Below, piece after piece: positions 52,108-62,000 of a DNA stretch of 64,000 bases. The DNA comes from Pseudomonas sp. 102515. Lineage in GTDB: Bacteria; Pseudomonadota; Gammaproteobacteria; Pseudomonadales; Pseudomonadaceae. The DNA lies in the NCBI RefSeq assembly GCF_031085165.1, contig NZ_JAVHTY010000002.1:1-64000 (forward strand). Reading direction: 5' to 3'. The position numbers were made by a program, and so were the translations under genes. The notes under the pieces were generated by a model. That model saw only the letters and a program-made list of their open reading frames with translations, was not told the DNA's origin and did no database searches. Within the stretch, counting starts at the first letter, position 1; every line of letters begins with the position of its first letter.

Positions 52108-53036
52108 GCGGTCTCAAGGTCATCAAGCCCGGTCCACTGACCCTGCTGCAGGATCTTGGCCGCCAGGGCTGGCAGCACCTGGGCGTGGCCCCTTCGGGGT
52201 CCATGGACGGTCATGCCGCGCGCTGGGCCAATCGCCTGGTGGATAATCCGATGACGGCGCCGCTGCTGGAGATCGCCCTGGGCGGTGCCGAATTCGAGGT
52301 CGCGACCGACACCTGGCTGGCGCTGACCGGCGCGCCGCTGGACGCCCAGCTGGACGGTGAACCCTTGCCACCCTGGTCGTGCTTTCCGGTAAAAGCCGGC
52401 ATGCGACTGCGCCTAGGGTTCGCCCAGGCCGGGCAGCGCGCCTATCTGGCCGCCGCCGGTGGCGGTTTCCAGGCGCCGGCGACCCTGGGTAGCGTGGCCA
52501 GCAATAGACGCGAAGGCCTGGGCGGGCTGGAGGGCAGGGGCGCGCCCTTGGCAGCCGGGCAGCGGCTGGGCTGTGCGCCTGTGGCCGAGCTGCATGCCCA
52601 CCGGTGCGGGCCGGCGGCGCGCTTCGTGCCGGACTATCGCGAGGTGCCGACCCTGAGGGTGATCCTTGGCGGCGACGCCGAGGCCTTCGGACCGGCGGCG
52701 CAGCAGGCGCTCTGCGCGCAGTCCTGGCGGATCAGCCCGCAATCCGATCGCATGGGCATCCGCCTGGCCGGGGACGTACCCCTGGCGCCGCCACGCCGCC
52801 AGTGGTCGCTGGGGGTGGTGACCGGTGCCATCCAGGTGCCGCCCGATGGCCAGCCCATCGTGCTCATGGCCGATCGCCAGACCATGGGCGGTTATCCGCT
52901 GCTAGGCTTCATCCATCCCCTGGACCTGGCGCGCCTGGCCCAGTGCCCGCCCCACCACGAGGTGCGTTTCGCCCCGGTGGAACTGGCCGTCGCCCAGGCC
53001 GAATGGCGGCGTTTCCTCGCTTTCTTCTCTGGTTGA
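52104..53036 (+). CDS. pxpC: 5-oxoprolinase subunit C
   Basis: KipA-type subunit, 310 residues: GPLTLLQDLGRQGWQHLGVAPSGSMD, then ARWANRLVDNP, and the C-terminal QWSLGVVTGAIQVPPDGQPIVLMADRQTMGGYPLLG blocks. I use the ATG at 52104 overlapping the pxpB stop, with AGGGAGG upstream. The final gene of the operon; no clear terminator follows. Confidence 0.93.
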   Translation: MSGLKVIKPGPLTLLQDLGRQGWQHLGVAPSGSMDGHAARWANRLVDNPMTAPLLEIALGGAEFEVATDTWLALTGAPLDAQLDGEPLPPWSCFPVKAGMRLRLGFAQAGQRAYLAAAGGGFQAPATLGSVASNRREGLGGLEGRGAPLAAGQRLGCAPVAELHAHRCGPAARFVPDYREVPTLRVILGGDAEAFGPAAQQALCAQSWRISPQSDRMGIRLAGDVPLAPPRRQWSLGVVTGAIQVPPDGQPIVLMADRQTMGGYPLLGFIHPLDLARLAQCPPHHEVRFAPVELAVAQAEWRRFLAFFSG

Positions 53037-53341
53037 AGGCGCAGCCGGTCACGGCCGAGGAATCTTGTCCGCTACGGTGAGTCGCACCTTCAGAGCCTGT
53101 TCATAATCGGCTGCGGGTTGGCCAGACGGCGTTGAAAACGCCTGGGGTCGCCCGCCCGGTCGAAATGCATTCACCGCTCGTAAATTCCGCCTCCTCGGGC
53201 GTTTTCGTCTTGTTTGGCGCTAGCTCGCGAGATTGTGGACAGACGCTCCGGGCAACGCCGACTTCCCTTTCTCGGCGTCTGGCTTGAAACTTGCCTCACA
53301 CGTCCCCTGAGACGACCGACAAGAAGGAGCTGGAACTGGCG
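53037..53341. other. 305-base gap with a structured repeat-like element
   Basis: I see no gene here. The stretch 53100-53232 has several nested dyads (described separately). Downstream, bases 53233-53341 precede the RIO kinase and hold its ribosome-binding site (AAGGAG at 53324-53329, or GGA at 53332). No strong terminator for pxpC is visible except the GGCGTT/AACGCC hairpin (53129-53143). Confidence 0.4.
53129..53231. repeat. Structured intergenic element with nested inverted repeats
   Basis: GGCGTT/AACGCC (53129-53143) forms a tight hairpin. GAAAACGCC (53135-53143) also pairs perfectly with GGCGTTTTC (53199-53207). A CTCGCGAG palindrome (53224-53231) follows. The pattern resembles intergenic repeats I associate with Pseudomonas, from memory only. 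Only one copy lies in this window. Confidence 0.45.
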
Positions 53342-54232
53342 ATGAAAACTCCCAAACGCATCGAGCCGCTGATCGAGGACGGCTTGGTCGATGAGGTGAT
53401 ACGGCCCCTGATGAGTGGCAAGGAAGCGGCGGTCTACGTGGTGCGCTGCGGCAGCCAGGTACGCTGCGCCAAGGTCTACAAGGAGGCCGACAAGCGTAGC
53501 TTCCGCCAGGCCGCCGAGTACCAGGAGGGGCGCAAGGTCCGTGGCAGTCGGGAAAACCGCGCCATGGCCAAGGGCTCCAAGTTCGGTCGCCGCGAGCGCG
53601 AGGACAACTGGCAGAACGCCGAGGTGACGGCGCTCTATCGCCTGGCCGACGCGGGGGTACGGGTACCCAAGCCCCATGACTTCCTCGATGGCGTGCTGCT
53701 GATGGACCTGGTCACCGACGGCAATGGCGAGGCGGCGCCTCGGCTCAACGACGTGACCCTCACCGCCGAGGAAGCACTGCGCTACCACGAGCTGATGATC
53801 GGCCAGATCGTGCGCATGCTCTGCGCCGGGCTGGTCCACGGCGACCTTTCCGAATTCAACGTGCTGCTGGCCGAGGACGGCCCGGTGATCATCGATCTGC
53901 CCCAGGCCGTGGACGCCGCTGGCAACAACCACGCCTTCCGCCTGCTGGCGCGGGATGTGGAGAACATGGCGCTGTACTTCGGTCGCTTCGCCCCTGAGTT
54001 GCGCACGACTCGCTATGCGCCGGAGATGTGGGCGCTGTTCGAGAAGGGCGAGCTGTTCGCCAATACACGCCTGACCGGCGAATTCGCCGAGCGTGAAGAC
54101 CAGGCCGACGTCCATGCGGTGATGCGCGAGATCGAGGCGGCGCGGCGTGACGAAGAGCGACGGCAGGCGGCTCGCCGCGAGCAGGACGAGCCGAGCGTGC
54201 GCGAAGAGCCACCACCGCCCTGGCTAAGCTGA
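53342..54232 (+). CDS. RIO-type serine protein kinase
   Basis: A 296-residue atypical kinase of the bacterial RIO1-like group. ATP-binding GKEAAVYVV near the start, catalytic loop HGDLSEFNVLL and the metal-binding IIDLPQAVD are intact. The C-terminus is Arg/Glu-rich and probably disordered. I use the ATG at 53342 (MKTPKRIEPLIEDGL), as in pseudomonads; a TTG at 53291 also lies in frame. Relatives in P. aeruginosa phosphorylate serine; the target is unknown. It is followed by ftnA at 120 bases. Confidence 0.9.
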   Translation: MKTPKRIEPLIEDGLVDEVIRPLMSGKEAAVYVVRCGSQVRCAKVYKEADKRSFRQAAEYQEGRKVRGSRENRAMAKGSKFGRREREDNWQNAEVTALYRLADAGVRVPKPHDFLDGVLLMDLVTDGNGEAAPRLNDVTLTAEEALRYHELMIGQIVRMLCAGLVHGDLSEFNVLLAEDGPVIIDLPQAVDAAGNNHAFRLLARDVENMALYFGRFAPELRTTRYAPEMWALFEKGELFANTRLTGEFAEREDQADVHAVMREIEAARRDEERRQAARREQDEPSVREEPPPPWLS

Positions 54233-54352
54233 TCGTGAAGCAGAACGATTAGCGCTGCGATGAGACGAACGGCCCCAGTGGTCGGGCGATGAACGGCGTC
54301 CTGTGGGCGCCAGCGCGCTAAACTGGGCACTGAACAGCACAGGACTCTTTTC

Positions 54353-54850
54353 ATGCAAGGCCATCCGGACGTCATCAACTACCTCAACCAGCTGCTGCGC
54401 GGCGAGCTGGCGGCGCGCGACCAGTACTTCATCCACTCGCGGATGTACGAGGACTGGGGCCTGATGCGCCTGTACGAGCGGATCGGCCACGAGATGGAAG
54501 AGGAAACCCAGCACGCCGATGCGCTGCTGCGCCGCATCCTCTTCCTCGAAGGCACACCGGACATGCGCCCCAACGCCATCACCGTCGGCCAGACCGTGCC
54601 GGAGATGCTGCGCGCCGACCTGGCGCTGGAGTACGAGGTGCGGGAAGCCCTGGCCCAGGGCGTGGCCCTGTGCAACCTGCACAAGGACTTCGTGACCCGC
54701 GAGATCCTGGTGGTGCAGCTGGAAGACACCGAGGAAGACCACGCCTACTGGCTGGAGCAGCAGCTGGGCCTGATCGACAAGATCGGCCTGCAGAACTACC
54801 TGCAATCGCAGATGAAGGGCGGCACCACGCCCCATGGCGCCGGCCTCTGA
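54353..54850 (+). CDS. ftnA: Bacterial ferritin FtnA (bacterioferritin-like without heme Met)
   Basis: A 165-residue iron-storage protein. Ferroxidase ligands Glu18, Glu51 and His54 are in place, with further ligands near EYEV and EEDH later in the chain. Position 52, which in heme-bacterioferritins is the axial Met, is Thr here (EEETQHAD), so it should not bind heme in the usual way. This fits the pseudomonad FtnA (formerly BfrA) type. It may form a 24-mer alone or with BfrB. Confidence 0.9.
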   Translation: MQGHPDVINYLNQLLRGELAARDQYFIHSRMYEDWGLMRLYERIGHEMEEETQHADALLRRILFLEGTPDMRPNAITVGQTVPEMLRADLALEYEVREALAQGVALCNLHKDFVTREILVVQLEDTEEDHAYWLEQQLGLIDKIGLQNYLQSQMKGGTTPHGAGL

Positions 54851-54869
54851 GGTCGGTTGAGCGGCGCTG

Positions 54870-57428
54870 TCAGGCGTCGCCCTCCGGCGCCCGTGGTAGA
54901 TAGAGCGAGATGCAGGTACCCACGCCAGGCCTGGTGTCGACCTGGATCTCGCCTCCCGACTGGTGCACGAAGCCGTGCACCATGGACAGGCCCAATCCGG
55001 TGCCCTGACCCGGCGGCTTGGTGGTGAAGAAGGGATCGAAGATCCGCTCCAGGATCTCCGGCGCGATGCCGGTACCGGTGTCCCTCACCTTGACCCGCAC
55101 ATAGTCTCCGGCAGGCAGGTCGTCCGGTCGCTCGGGCGCGTCCTCGGGTAGATTGGCCGTGGACAACCGCAGCTGCCCCCCCTGGGGCATGGCGTCCCGG
55201 GCATTGATCGCCAGGTTGAGCAGGGCGCTTTCCAGTTGCACCGCATCGATCACCGTCGGCCAGAGCGGCTCCGCCGGCTCGGCCTGGACCTCGATCGCCG
55301 GGCCGACGCTGCGGCGGATCAGCTCTTCCATGGCCAGCATCAGCTCGTTGATGTTGGTCGGCCTGGGTTCTAGCGTCTGCCGCCGCGAAAAGGCCAGCAG
55401 GCGCTGGGTCAGGGAGGCGGCGCGTGCGGCGTAGGCCTGGGCGCCACCGAGCAGCCGGTCGAGCTGGTCGGTACGGCTCTGCTGCAGGCGACGCTCGATC
55501 AGCTCCAGGCTGCCGATGATGCCGGCCAGCAGGTTGTTGAAGTCATGGGCGATGCCGCCGGTCAGCTGGCCGATGGCTTCCATCTTCTGCGCCTGGTGCA
55601 GCGCCTGCTGCGCTTGGGTCAGCTCGGCGGTGCGTTCGATGACGCGCTGTTCGAGGGTCTCGTTGGCGGTACGCACCGCCTGGAACAACTGGGCCTGCTC
55701 GATGGCGATGGCCGCGCGAGCGGCCAGGGCTGCCATCAAGCGTTCGTGACGGACGTTGAAGCGCCCCGGTTCGGGATGGCCGAAGAAGAGGCCACCCAGC
55801 ACTCGCCCATCGCGGGCCACCACGGAGACGGCGAGATAGCTGCGCACCGGCAGGTGTCCGGGTGGCAGGCCCCGGTGCGGTACGGACTGGCCATAGCGCG
55901 GATCGGTAGCCACATCGTCGGCACGCACCACGCCCGCGTTCTGCAGGGTCGGGGCGAACATGGCCGTGGCGCCGGGTTCGCCGAGGCGCGCGAAATCGGC
56001 GCGCTCGGCGCCGGAGAGGGTGAAGAGCCGCAGGCAACCGCCACCGTCGTCGACCTGATGACTGAAATAGGCACCGAAGCGGGCACCGGTCAGCTCCACC
56101 CCCGCATCGGTCACGGTCTGCACCAGATGCGCCAGCTCCAGCTCGCTGGCCAGTTCCGTATCGATGCGCTTGAGGGCCTCCAGGGTGCGGGTTTCCTCGC
56201 GCAACTCGGCTTCGGCCTGCTTGCGGTCGCTGATGTCGACCAGGAATTCGAAGGCGCTGCCATCGGGCAGGCGCTTGGCGGCCACCAGGGCCCAGCCGGT
56301 CGAGCCGTCGCGGCGCCGATAGCAGCGCTCCTCGGGCGGCACCTGAGCGTCGGCGCGTGGCAGCAGCGGTGCGGGCCAGGCGATACGTCCGGCAGCCAGA
56401 TCCGCGCGGTCATGGCCGCTCATGCGCAGGAAGGCGTCATTGGCGTCGATCAGCCGACCCTCGGCATCGAAACAGAGGGCGCCCACCGTCTCGATTTCCA
56501 GCGCGGTACGAAAGCGCCGTTCGCTGGCTTCCAGGGCGGCCCGGGCCAGATGGGCTTCGGTGACGTCCTGCCCCTGGCAGAAGATGCCGATCACCTGGCC
56601 GGCTTCGTCGGTCAGGGGTTCGTAGATGAAATCCAGGTACAGGGTACGGACCGGTTCGCCCGCGGTCTCCAGGCGCAGGGGCTGGTGCTCGGCGACGAAG
56701 CGGCGACCACTGCGATAGACCTGCTCCAGCCACTCGAAATAGCCCTGATTCTGCAATTCGGGAAAGACTTCGCGCACCGTTAGGCCTTCGCGGGGCCGGC
56801 CATCGAACAGGCGGCTGTAGGCGACATTGACGAAGTCGAAGACGTGGTCCGGCCCCCGCACGATGGCGACGAAGCCGGGCGCCTGCTCGAACATCCGCCG
56901 CTGACGCGCGGCATCGGCGGCGCGACGGCGCTCGTCGAGGATGCGCTGGGTGGTCTCGTGGCCCTGGTTGAAGATCCCGGCGATTTCGCCGCCTTCACCG
57001 CGGATCGGGGTGAAGCTGTAGTTCCAATAGGTCTCGCTGACCACGCCCTGACGCATCATCGGCAGCAACTGGTCGAACACCGAGAAGCCCTGGCCGGTGC
57101 TCAGGACCTGCCCGAATTGCGGTCCGACCACCGGCCAGATGTCTTGCCAGACCTCCTGGGCGGGACGTCCGAGGGCCCAGGGGTGCCGTTCCGCGGGAAT
57201 CGGGGCCCAGGCGTCGTTGTAGAGCAGCAGGAGGTCGGGGCCCCAGTAGATGGCGGTGGGAAAGCTGGAGTTCAGGCAGATGCTCAGTGCCGAGCGCAGC
57301 GATTGCGGCCACTGCGACGGCGGGCCCAGGGGCGAGTCCGACCAGTCGTGAGTGCGCAACCGGGCGCCCATCTCGCCGCCGCCGGCGAGAAAGTCCAGTT
57401 CGTTCCAGTCGGCAAGCTGCGCTGCCAT
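54870..57428 (-). CDS. Multi-PAS/GAF sensor histidine kinase
   Basis: A soluble sensor kinase of 852 residues. It has three PAS-like regions (roughly 20-160, 175-290, 300-425), a GAF domain (about 435-590), a HisKA domain with the phospho-acceptor in [11 protein letters not shown], and an ATPase domain with N box [12 protein letters not shown]1 RDTGTGIA, F box [24 protein letters not shown]. There is no membrane segment and no receiver domain. No response-regulator gene lies next to it, so its partner is unknown. The ATG at 57428 fits the first domain; the frame extends to 57623 without support. Confidence 0.88.
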   Translation of the reverse strand: MAAQLADWNELDFLAGGGEMGARLRTHDWSDSPLGPPSQWPQSLRSALSICLNSSFPTAIYWGPDLLLLYNDAWAPIPAERHPWALGRPAQEVWQDIWPVVGPQFGQVLSTGQGFSVFDQLLPMMRQGVVSETYWNYSFTPIRGEGGEIAGIFNQGHETTQRILDERRRAADAARQRRMFEQAPGFVAIVRGPDHVFDFVNVAYSRLFDGRPREGLTVREVFPELQNQGYFEWLEQVYRSGRRFVAEHQPLRLETAGEPVRTLYLDFIYEPLTDEAGQVIGIFCQGQDVTEAHLARAALEASERRFRTALEIETVGALCFDAEGRLIDANDAFLRMSGHDRADLAAGRIAWPAPLLPRADAQVPPEERCYRRRDGSTGWALVAAKRLPDGSAFEFLVDISDRKQAEAELREETRTLEALKRIDTELASELELAHLVQTVTDAGVELTGARFGAYFSHQVDDGGGCLRLFTLSGAERADFARLGEPGATAMFAPTLQNAGVVRADDVATDPRYGQSVPHRGLPPGHLPVRSYLAVSVVARDGRVLGGLFFGHPEPGRFNVRHERLMAALAARAAIAIEQAQLFQAVRTANETLEQRVIERTAELTQAQQALHQAQKMEAIGQLTGGIAHDFNNLLAGIIGSLELIERRLQQSRTDQLDRLLGGAQAYAARAASLTQRLLAFSRRQTLEPRPTNINELMLAMEELIRRSVGPAIEVQAEPAEPLWPTVIDAVQLESALLNLAINARDAMPQGGQLRLSTANLPEDAPERPDDLPAGDYVRVKVRDTGTGIAPEILERIFDPFFTTKPPGQGTGLGLSMVHGFVHQSGGEIQVDTRPGVGTCISLYLPRAPEGDA

Positions 57429-57529
57429 CTTTCGTGCCTCCCCCGGCGACTTCTGCCATTCCAGGCGTTCAGACCACAAGGGAGGCGGAACTGCAGGACC
57501 CTGACTGGATTTTTTGGTTCGCGGCGGCC

Positions 57530-58858
57530 TTACAGCCGGGGTGCATAGCGCGCGATGGCCTCTGGCAGGGCCCAGCCGGCGGCGAAGGCCAGCACCAGCA
57601 CCACCAGCGGCAGGAGCACCCACCAGGTCCGCGTCGGTATCGGCTCCAGGCGATTACCGCCGGTCTTCTGCAACAGCGCTAGGCTCAGACCGCAGAAACC
57701 GCCGGCGAGCAGGGCACCGGCGAGGATATCGGTGGGCCAGTGCACGCCCAGGTAGACACGGCTGAGGGCGATGAGCACCGCCGGCAGGGCGGCGATCACC
57801 AGCCAGGCGAGGCGCCCGCGCGGACCGTAGCGGCGGCCGACGAGGATGCCCAGGGTCAGGAAGAAGGCGAAGGAGGCCGAGCTGTGGCCGCTGGGCAGGC
57901 TGTAGGTGGTCAGCGGCTCGGCGAGCACGTCGGGGCGCGCGCGGGCCAGCAGATTCTTCAACTGGCCGTTGGCCAGGGCGGTCCCCAGGGTGGTGCCCAG
58001 GGTGAACAGCAGTGGGCGCCACTGGCGGTAGGCGGCGAGCACCAGGATCAGCACGGCGGCAAGGATCAGCTGGGTACGGAAATCACCCATGCGGGTGATG
58101 ACCACGGCGACCAGGTTGAGCCAGCCTTCGCGATGCTCCTGGACCAGCGCCATCAGGCCTTCGTCGAAGGCGCGCAGGTGGTGCCAGCCGAACAGCAGGG
58201 CCAGCAGCCCGGCCAGGCAGAGGGCGCCGCTGATCAGTGTGGTGCCGGCGCGCTCGCGCCAGGCGCCGTGGGCCACCACCGTCAGCAGCACCGCCGCGCC
58301 ACCGAAGACGATGCCGGCTTGTTGCCAGAAGCCTTCCGGCAGCGGCAGGCGGAAGGCGGCGCCGGTCACCCAGCCCGGGCCGAGATAGGCGATGGACCAG
58401 CCGGCGGCGGCCACCAGGCTGACGCTGACGAATTTGACCAGGGGCATGTCGAGCATGCCGGCGATCAGCGGCAGCAGCGGGCGCAGTGGGCCGATGAAGC
58501 GACCCACCAGCAGACTGGCCACGCCGTATCTGTGGATGAAGCCTTCGGCCGAGCCGATCCATTCCGGATGGGTGCGCAGTCCGGGCAGGCGGCGGATGCC
58601 TTCATGGAAGCGCCGACCGATGAAATAGGACATTGCGTCGCCGAGGATGCCGCCGAGAAAGCCCAGCAGCAGGGTATCGAAGAGATTGAGCGCGCCATTG
58701 CCGGCGGCGATGGCCACGGCGAACAGGATCACCGTGCCGGGTACCACCAGCCCGGCCATGGCCAGGCACTCGAGAAAGGAGATGATGAAGATGGCCACGC
58801 CCAGCCACTGGTGGTGCTGGTTGATCCACTGGGTCAGGCCGTCTAGCAGTTCCGTCAT
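57530..58858 (-). CDS. DedA-PAP2 fusion (undecaprenyl phosphate handling)
   Basis: A membrane protein of 442 residues in two parts. Residues 1-195 are a DedA/SNARE-associated domain (IISFLECLAMAGLVVPGTVILF, GRFIGPLRPLLPLIAGMLDMP). Residues about 200-400 are a PAP2 phosphatase with all three motifs: KNLLARARP, PSGHSS and SRVYLGVHWPTD. DedA proteins recycle undecaprenyl phosphate across the membrane, and PAP2 enzymes dephosphorylate undecaprenyl pyrophosphate; one chain would combine both. This architecture is known in pseudomonads. Confidence 0.92.
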   Translation of the reverse strand: MTELLDGLTQWINQHHQWLGVAIFIISFLECLAMAGLVVPGTVILFAVAIAAGNGALNLFDTLLLGFLGGILGDAMSYFIGRRFHEGIRRLPGLRTHPEWIGSAEGFIHRYGVASLLVGRFIGPLRPLLPLIAGMLDMPLVKFVSVSLVAAAGWSIAYLGPGWVTGAAFRLPLPEGFWQQAGIVFGGAAVLLTVVAHGAWRERAGTTLISGALCLAGLLALLFGWHHLRAFDEGLMALVQEHREGWLNLVAVVITRMGDFRTQLILAAVLILVLAAYRQWRPLLFTLGTTLGTALANGQLKNLLARARPDVLAEPLTTYSLPSGHSSASFAFFLTLGILVGRRYGPRGRLAWLVIAALPAVLIALSRVYLGVHWPTDILAGALLAGGFCGLSLALLQKTGGNRLEPIPTRTWWVLLPLVVLVLAFAAGWALPEAIARYAPRL

Positions 58859-59055
58859 CGAAAGGCTTCCTGGAGGCTGGGGGTTGCGTCCTCAGACCCA
58901 TGGGGAAAGCCTTGGTTGCCTCAAGGACGCGGATCGAGACGCAACGCCTCGGGGCCGGGGGATTGTAAATCGCGCTCGGAAATTTCCCAGGCCAATAACT
59001 GTGGCGGGGTTTGTCGGAAGGCGGGAGGGTGGCTGGCCGACGTCTGCAGACCAAG

Positions 59056-59083
59056 AAAAAGGCCCGCGGGTGCGGGCCTTTTT
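59056..59083 (-). terminator. Rho-independent terminator of the bcsC-like gene
   Basis: AAAAAGGCCCGC (59056-59067) / GCGGGCCTTTTT (59072-59083), a 12-bp stem with a 4-base loop. It is symmetrical with T runs on both strands and so may act in both directions. Confidence 0.92.
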
Positions 59084-59085
59084 CC

Positions 59086-62000
59086 TTATTCCTCGTTGCG
59101 CGAACGGTAGGGCTGTGGCCGCGAGAGTTGCGGTCGGCCTTCCTGCTCTTCGAAGAAGTAGCGCAGGTAGAGGTTGCCGTTGACGTCGCGCTCGTCCTGG
59201 GCATTGTCCATACCCAGGCGACCGCCGAGGGCGAACTGCCCACTGAGGCGGTACTCGCCATTGGCCGAAAGGCTGTAGGCCACTCCGGTCTTGCTCTTGC
59301 TGCCGTACTGGCCTTCGCCGGCGGCTTCTGCGGCTGCCTGCAGGGCAGCGTCGTCCGGATAGCGATCCGCGGCGTCCTGGCGAATGGTCTGCACGCCCAG
59401 CATGCCCTGCACCTGATAGGCCCAGAGATCGCCCCGCTGCGCCCACACCAGGGGCACGCCGATGGCGAAGTAGCGCTGCGGGCTGAAGTAGCCGCCATGA
59501 CCGTAGGTCAGGTGGTTCTGGTTGTTGTCGTAGCCGATCGAGGTGGCCGAGAGGCCCACGGTGAACAGGCTGTCCGGGCCATTGCGCAGGTAGTAGTAGA
59601 CGCCGGTGCCGATCTCGAAGCGGTCGTTGTCCTTGACGTCGTGGCCGGTCAGGCGATGGGCCGCGCCGTAGATGTAGGAGCCGTAGCGACCGTCGTCGTA
59701 TCTCAGTCGCGCCAGGCCGCCGTTGGCGGTGACGCCGCCCCACTCCTGGCCGGTGCGTGGATCGCGGATGCCGCCGTAGGAAGCCAGGGAATCGGTCACC
59801 GAACGCCGCGACACGCTCAGGGCATAGAGCAGGTTCTCGCTGAGGCTGCTCAGCGGCCGTTCCAGGGTCGCGCCGCCGACCACGGTGCTGTATCTCAGGC
59901 CCACCGGCGAGACGCCGATGTCGCCCTTGAGCCCGCGCCCGGCGTTTTCCACGGCGATGGATGCCGCCACGCCGTTTTCCTTCTGGCTACCGTCGCTGCT
60001 GCTGTCGTTGATCCGCGTCGGGGTGACGCGCACGGCCAGGCGCTGGTCGCCGGCGGGGAAGGAGATCTCCAGCGGCGCGCTGACGGTGGTCTGGCGCGAG
60101 GTGCCACTGGGGTCGTAGCTGCGTACGCTCAGGCCCTGGGTGATGCGGATGCTGCGCTCGCGCTGCAGCTGGCCGAGGATCTGCTCGGTGGCCAGGCTGC
60201 TCGACAGGCTGCGGGCGGGCACCACGGACAGGTCGCTGAAAGGGTTGTTGGCCGCCTTCTGCGCCTGCAGCGGATCGCTCCAGGCGTAGTCGGCATTGCC
60301 TGCACTGCCGCCCACGGCGGCAGGAACGGCCGCCAGGGCGTCATCGCTGCGGCTCTGGCCGGGCAGGGTGGCGAAGGGATTGTCGCTGGCGCCGGCGGCG
60401 CGGGCCGCGGATTCGCGATCCTTGCGCTCCACCTGCACCACCTGTTCCAGCAGGCCGGTCGCGGTGCCGGCCATGCCGATGTCGCGGTAGAGCAGGGCGG
60501 CGCGGCGCAGCACCTGGGGATCGCTCTGGCCGAGCTTGACCGCCTGGTCCAGGTACTGGCGGGCGGTGACGCTGTCCTGGGACTTGGCGGCGATTTCGGC
60601 GGCGCCCAGATAGAGTTCGGCGTCCTTCGGCTGGTCGCTGAGCACGTCGCGATAGAGCTGGCGGGCCTTCTGGGTGTCGCCGCTGGCCAGGTACATGCGC
60701 GCCAGGGCGGCCTGGGCGGCCTTGTCGTCGGGACGGGCCTTGAGCGCCGGTGCCAGGGTGTCGTAGGCGGCGGCCAGCTTGCCCTGGTCGGTGAGGCGAT
60801 CGGCCTGACGGATGCGGTAGCGGGCGAGGAGGTCGTCGTACTGCTGCTTCTCGCCGCTGTCGAGCACCACGCCCTGCAGGTCGCGCAGGACGTTGCCCAC
60901 GGTCTGGTCCTGGTTCAGCTGCAGCTGGATGCTGGCGTAGTGCAGCTGCATGGCGGGCGCCGGACGGGTATCGCCGCTGATCATCGGCTTGAGCAGGGCC
61001 AGGCCGTGCTCGGGATCGCCGGCGGTGGCGAAGGCTTCGGCCAGGTCGCCGATCAGATCCGGGTTGCGGCCGGCGCGGGCTTCCAGGCGCTGCATCAGGC
61101 TGCGCGCTTCCTCGCGACGACCCTGCTTGGCCAGGGCCACGGTCTCGGCCAGTTGTTCGTTGAAGGTGATGCGGGCGGCCAGGGCGTTCATGTCCGGCGA
61201 ACGCTGCGCCTGGGGAATGCGCATCAGGGTCTGCATGGCACGCGGGTATTCACCCAGTTCGTTGGACAGCAGGGCGCTGGCATAGAGCACCTCGGGGCGC
61301 TGGGCGCCATCCTTGACCAGGCTGTCCACCAGGTCGCGGGCGGCGCGCGGCCGGCCCTGGCGGACTTCCAGGCGGGCCTGGGCCAGGCGCAGCCAGGGAT
61401 CCTCAGGAGACTCCTGGCGCGCCTGTTCCAGCAGGCGCGAGGCACCCTGCAGGTCGCCCCGCGCTTCGGCGGCTTCGGCTTCCTGCATGGCCTGGCCGGC
61501 GCGCAGGCGATCCAGGCCCTTGACCTGGTTCTTGGCGCTCGGCTGCAGATTCTTGGTGAGTTGCAGGGCTTCTTCGGTGCGGCCCAGCTCGTTGAGCGCG
61601 GCGATGCGCCCATAGTAGGCATCGACGTTGGCCGGCTCGCGCATCAGCACCTGGCGGTAGGTGGCCTCGGCCAGCTCCCATTGGCGCTTCTGGCTCTGGA
61701 TGCCGGCGAGGAACAGCTGCGCCTCGACCGCCTCGGGCTTCAGGCGGATGGCTTCCACGCTGAGATTCCGCGCCTGGTCCAGCTCGCGCTTGTTCTCGGC
61801 CGCGTGGGCACGTTCCAGCAGGTGGTGGTAGCGCGCCTCGTCCAGCGCCGGCTGCCAGGTCTTGCCGCCTTTCTGCACCGCCTGGGTCAGCAACTGCTCG
61901 GCATCGGTCCAGCGCTGCTGCGCCAGGCGGGCACTGCCCAGCTTGCCCAGGGCATCCGGATCCTGGGGCGTCTTCTTCAGCTGGGCTTCCAGCGCCTGGA

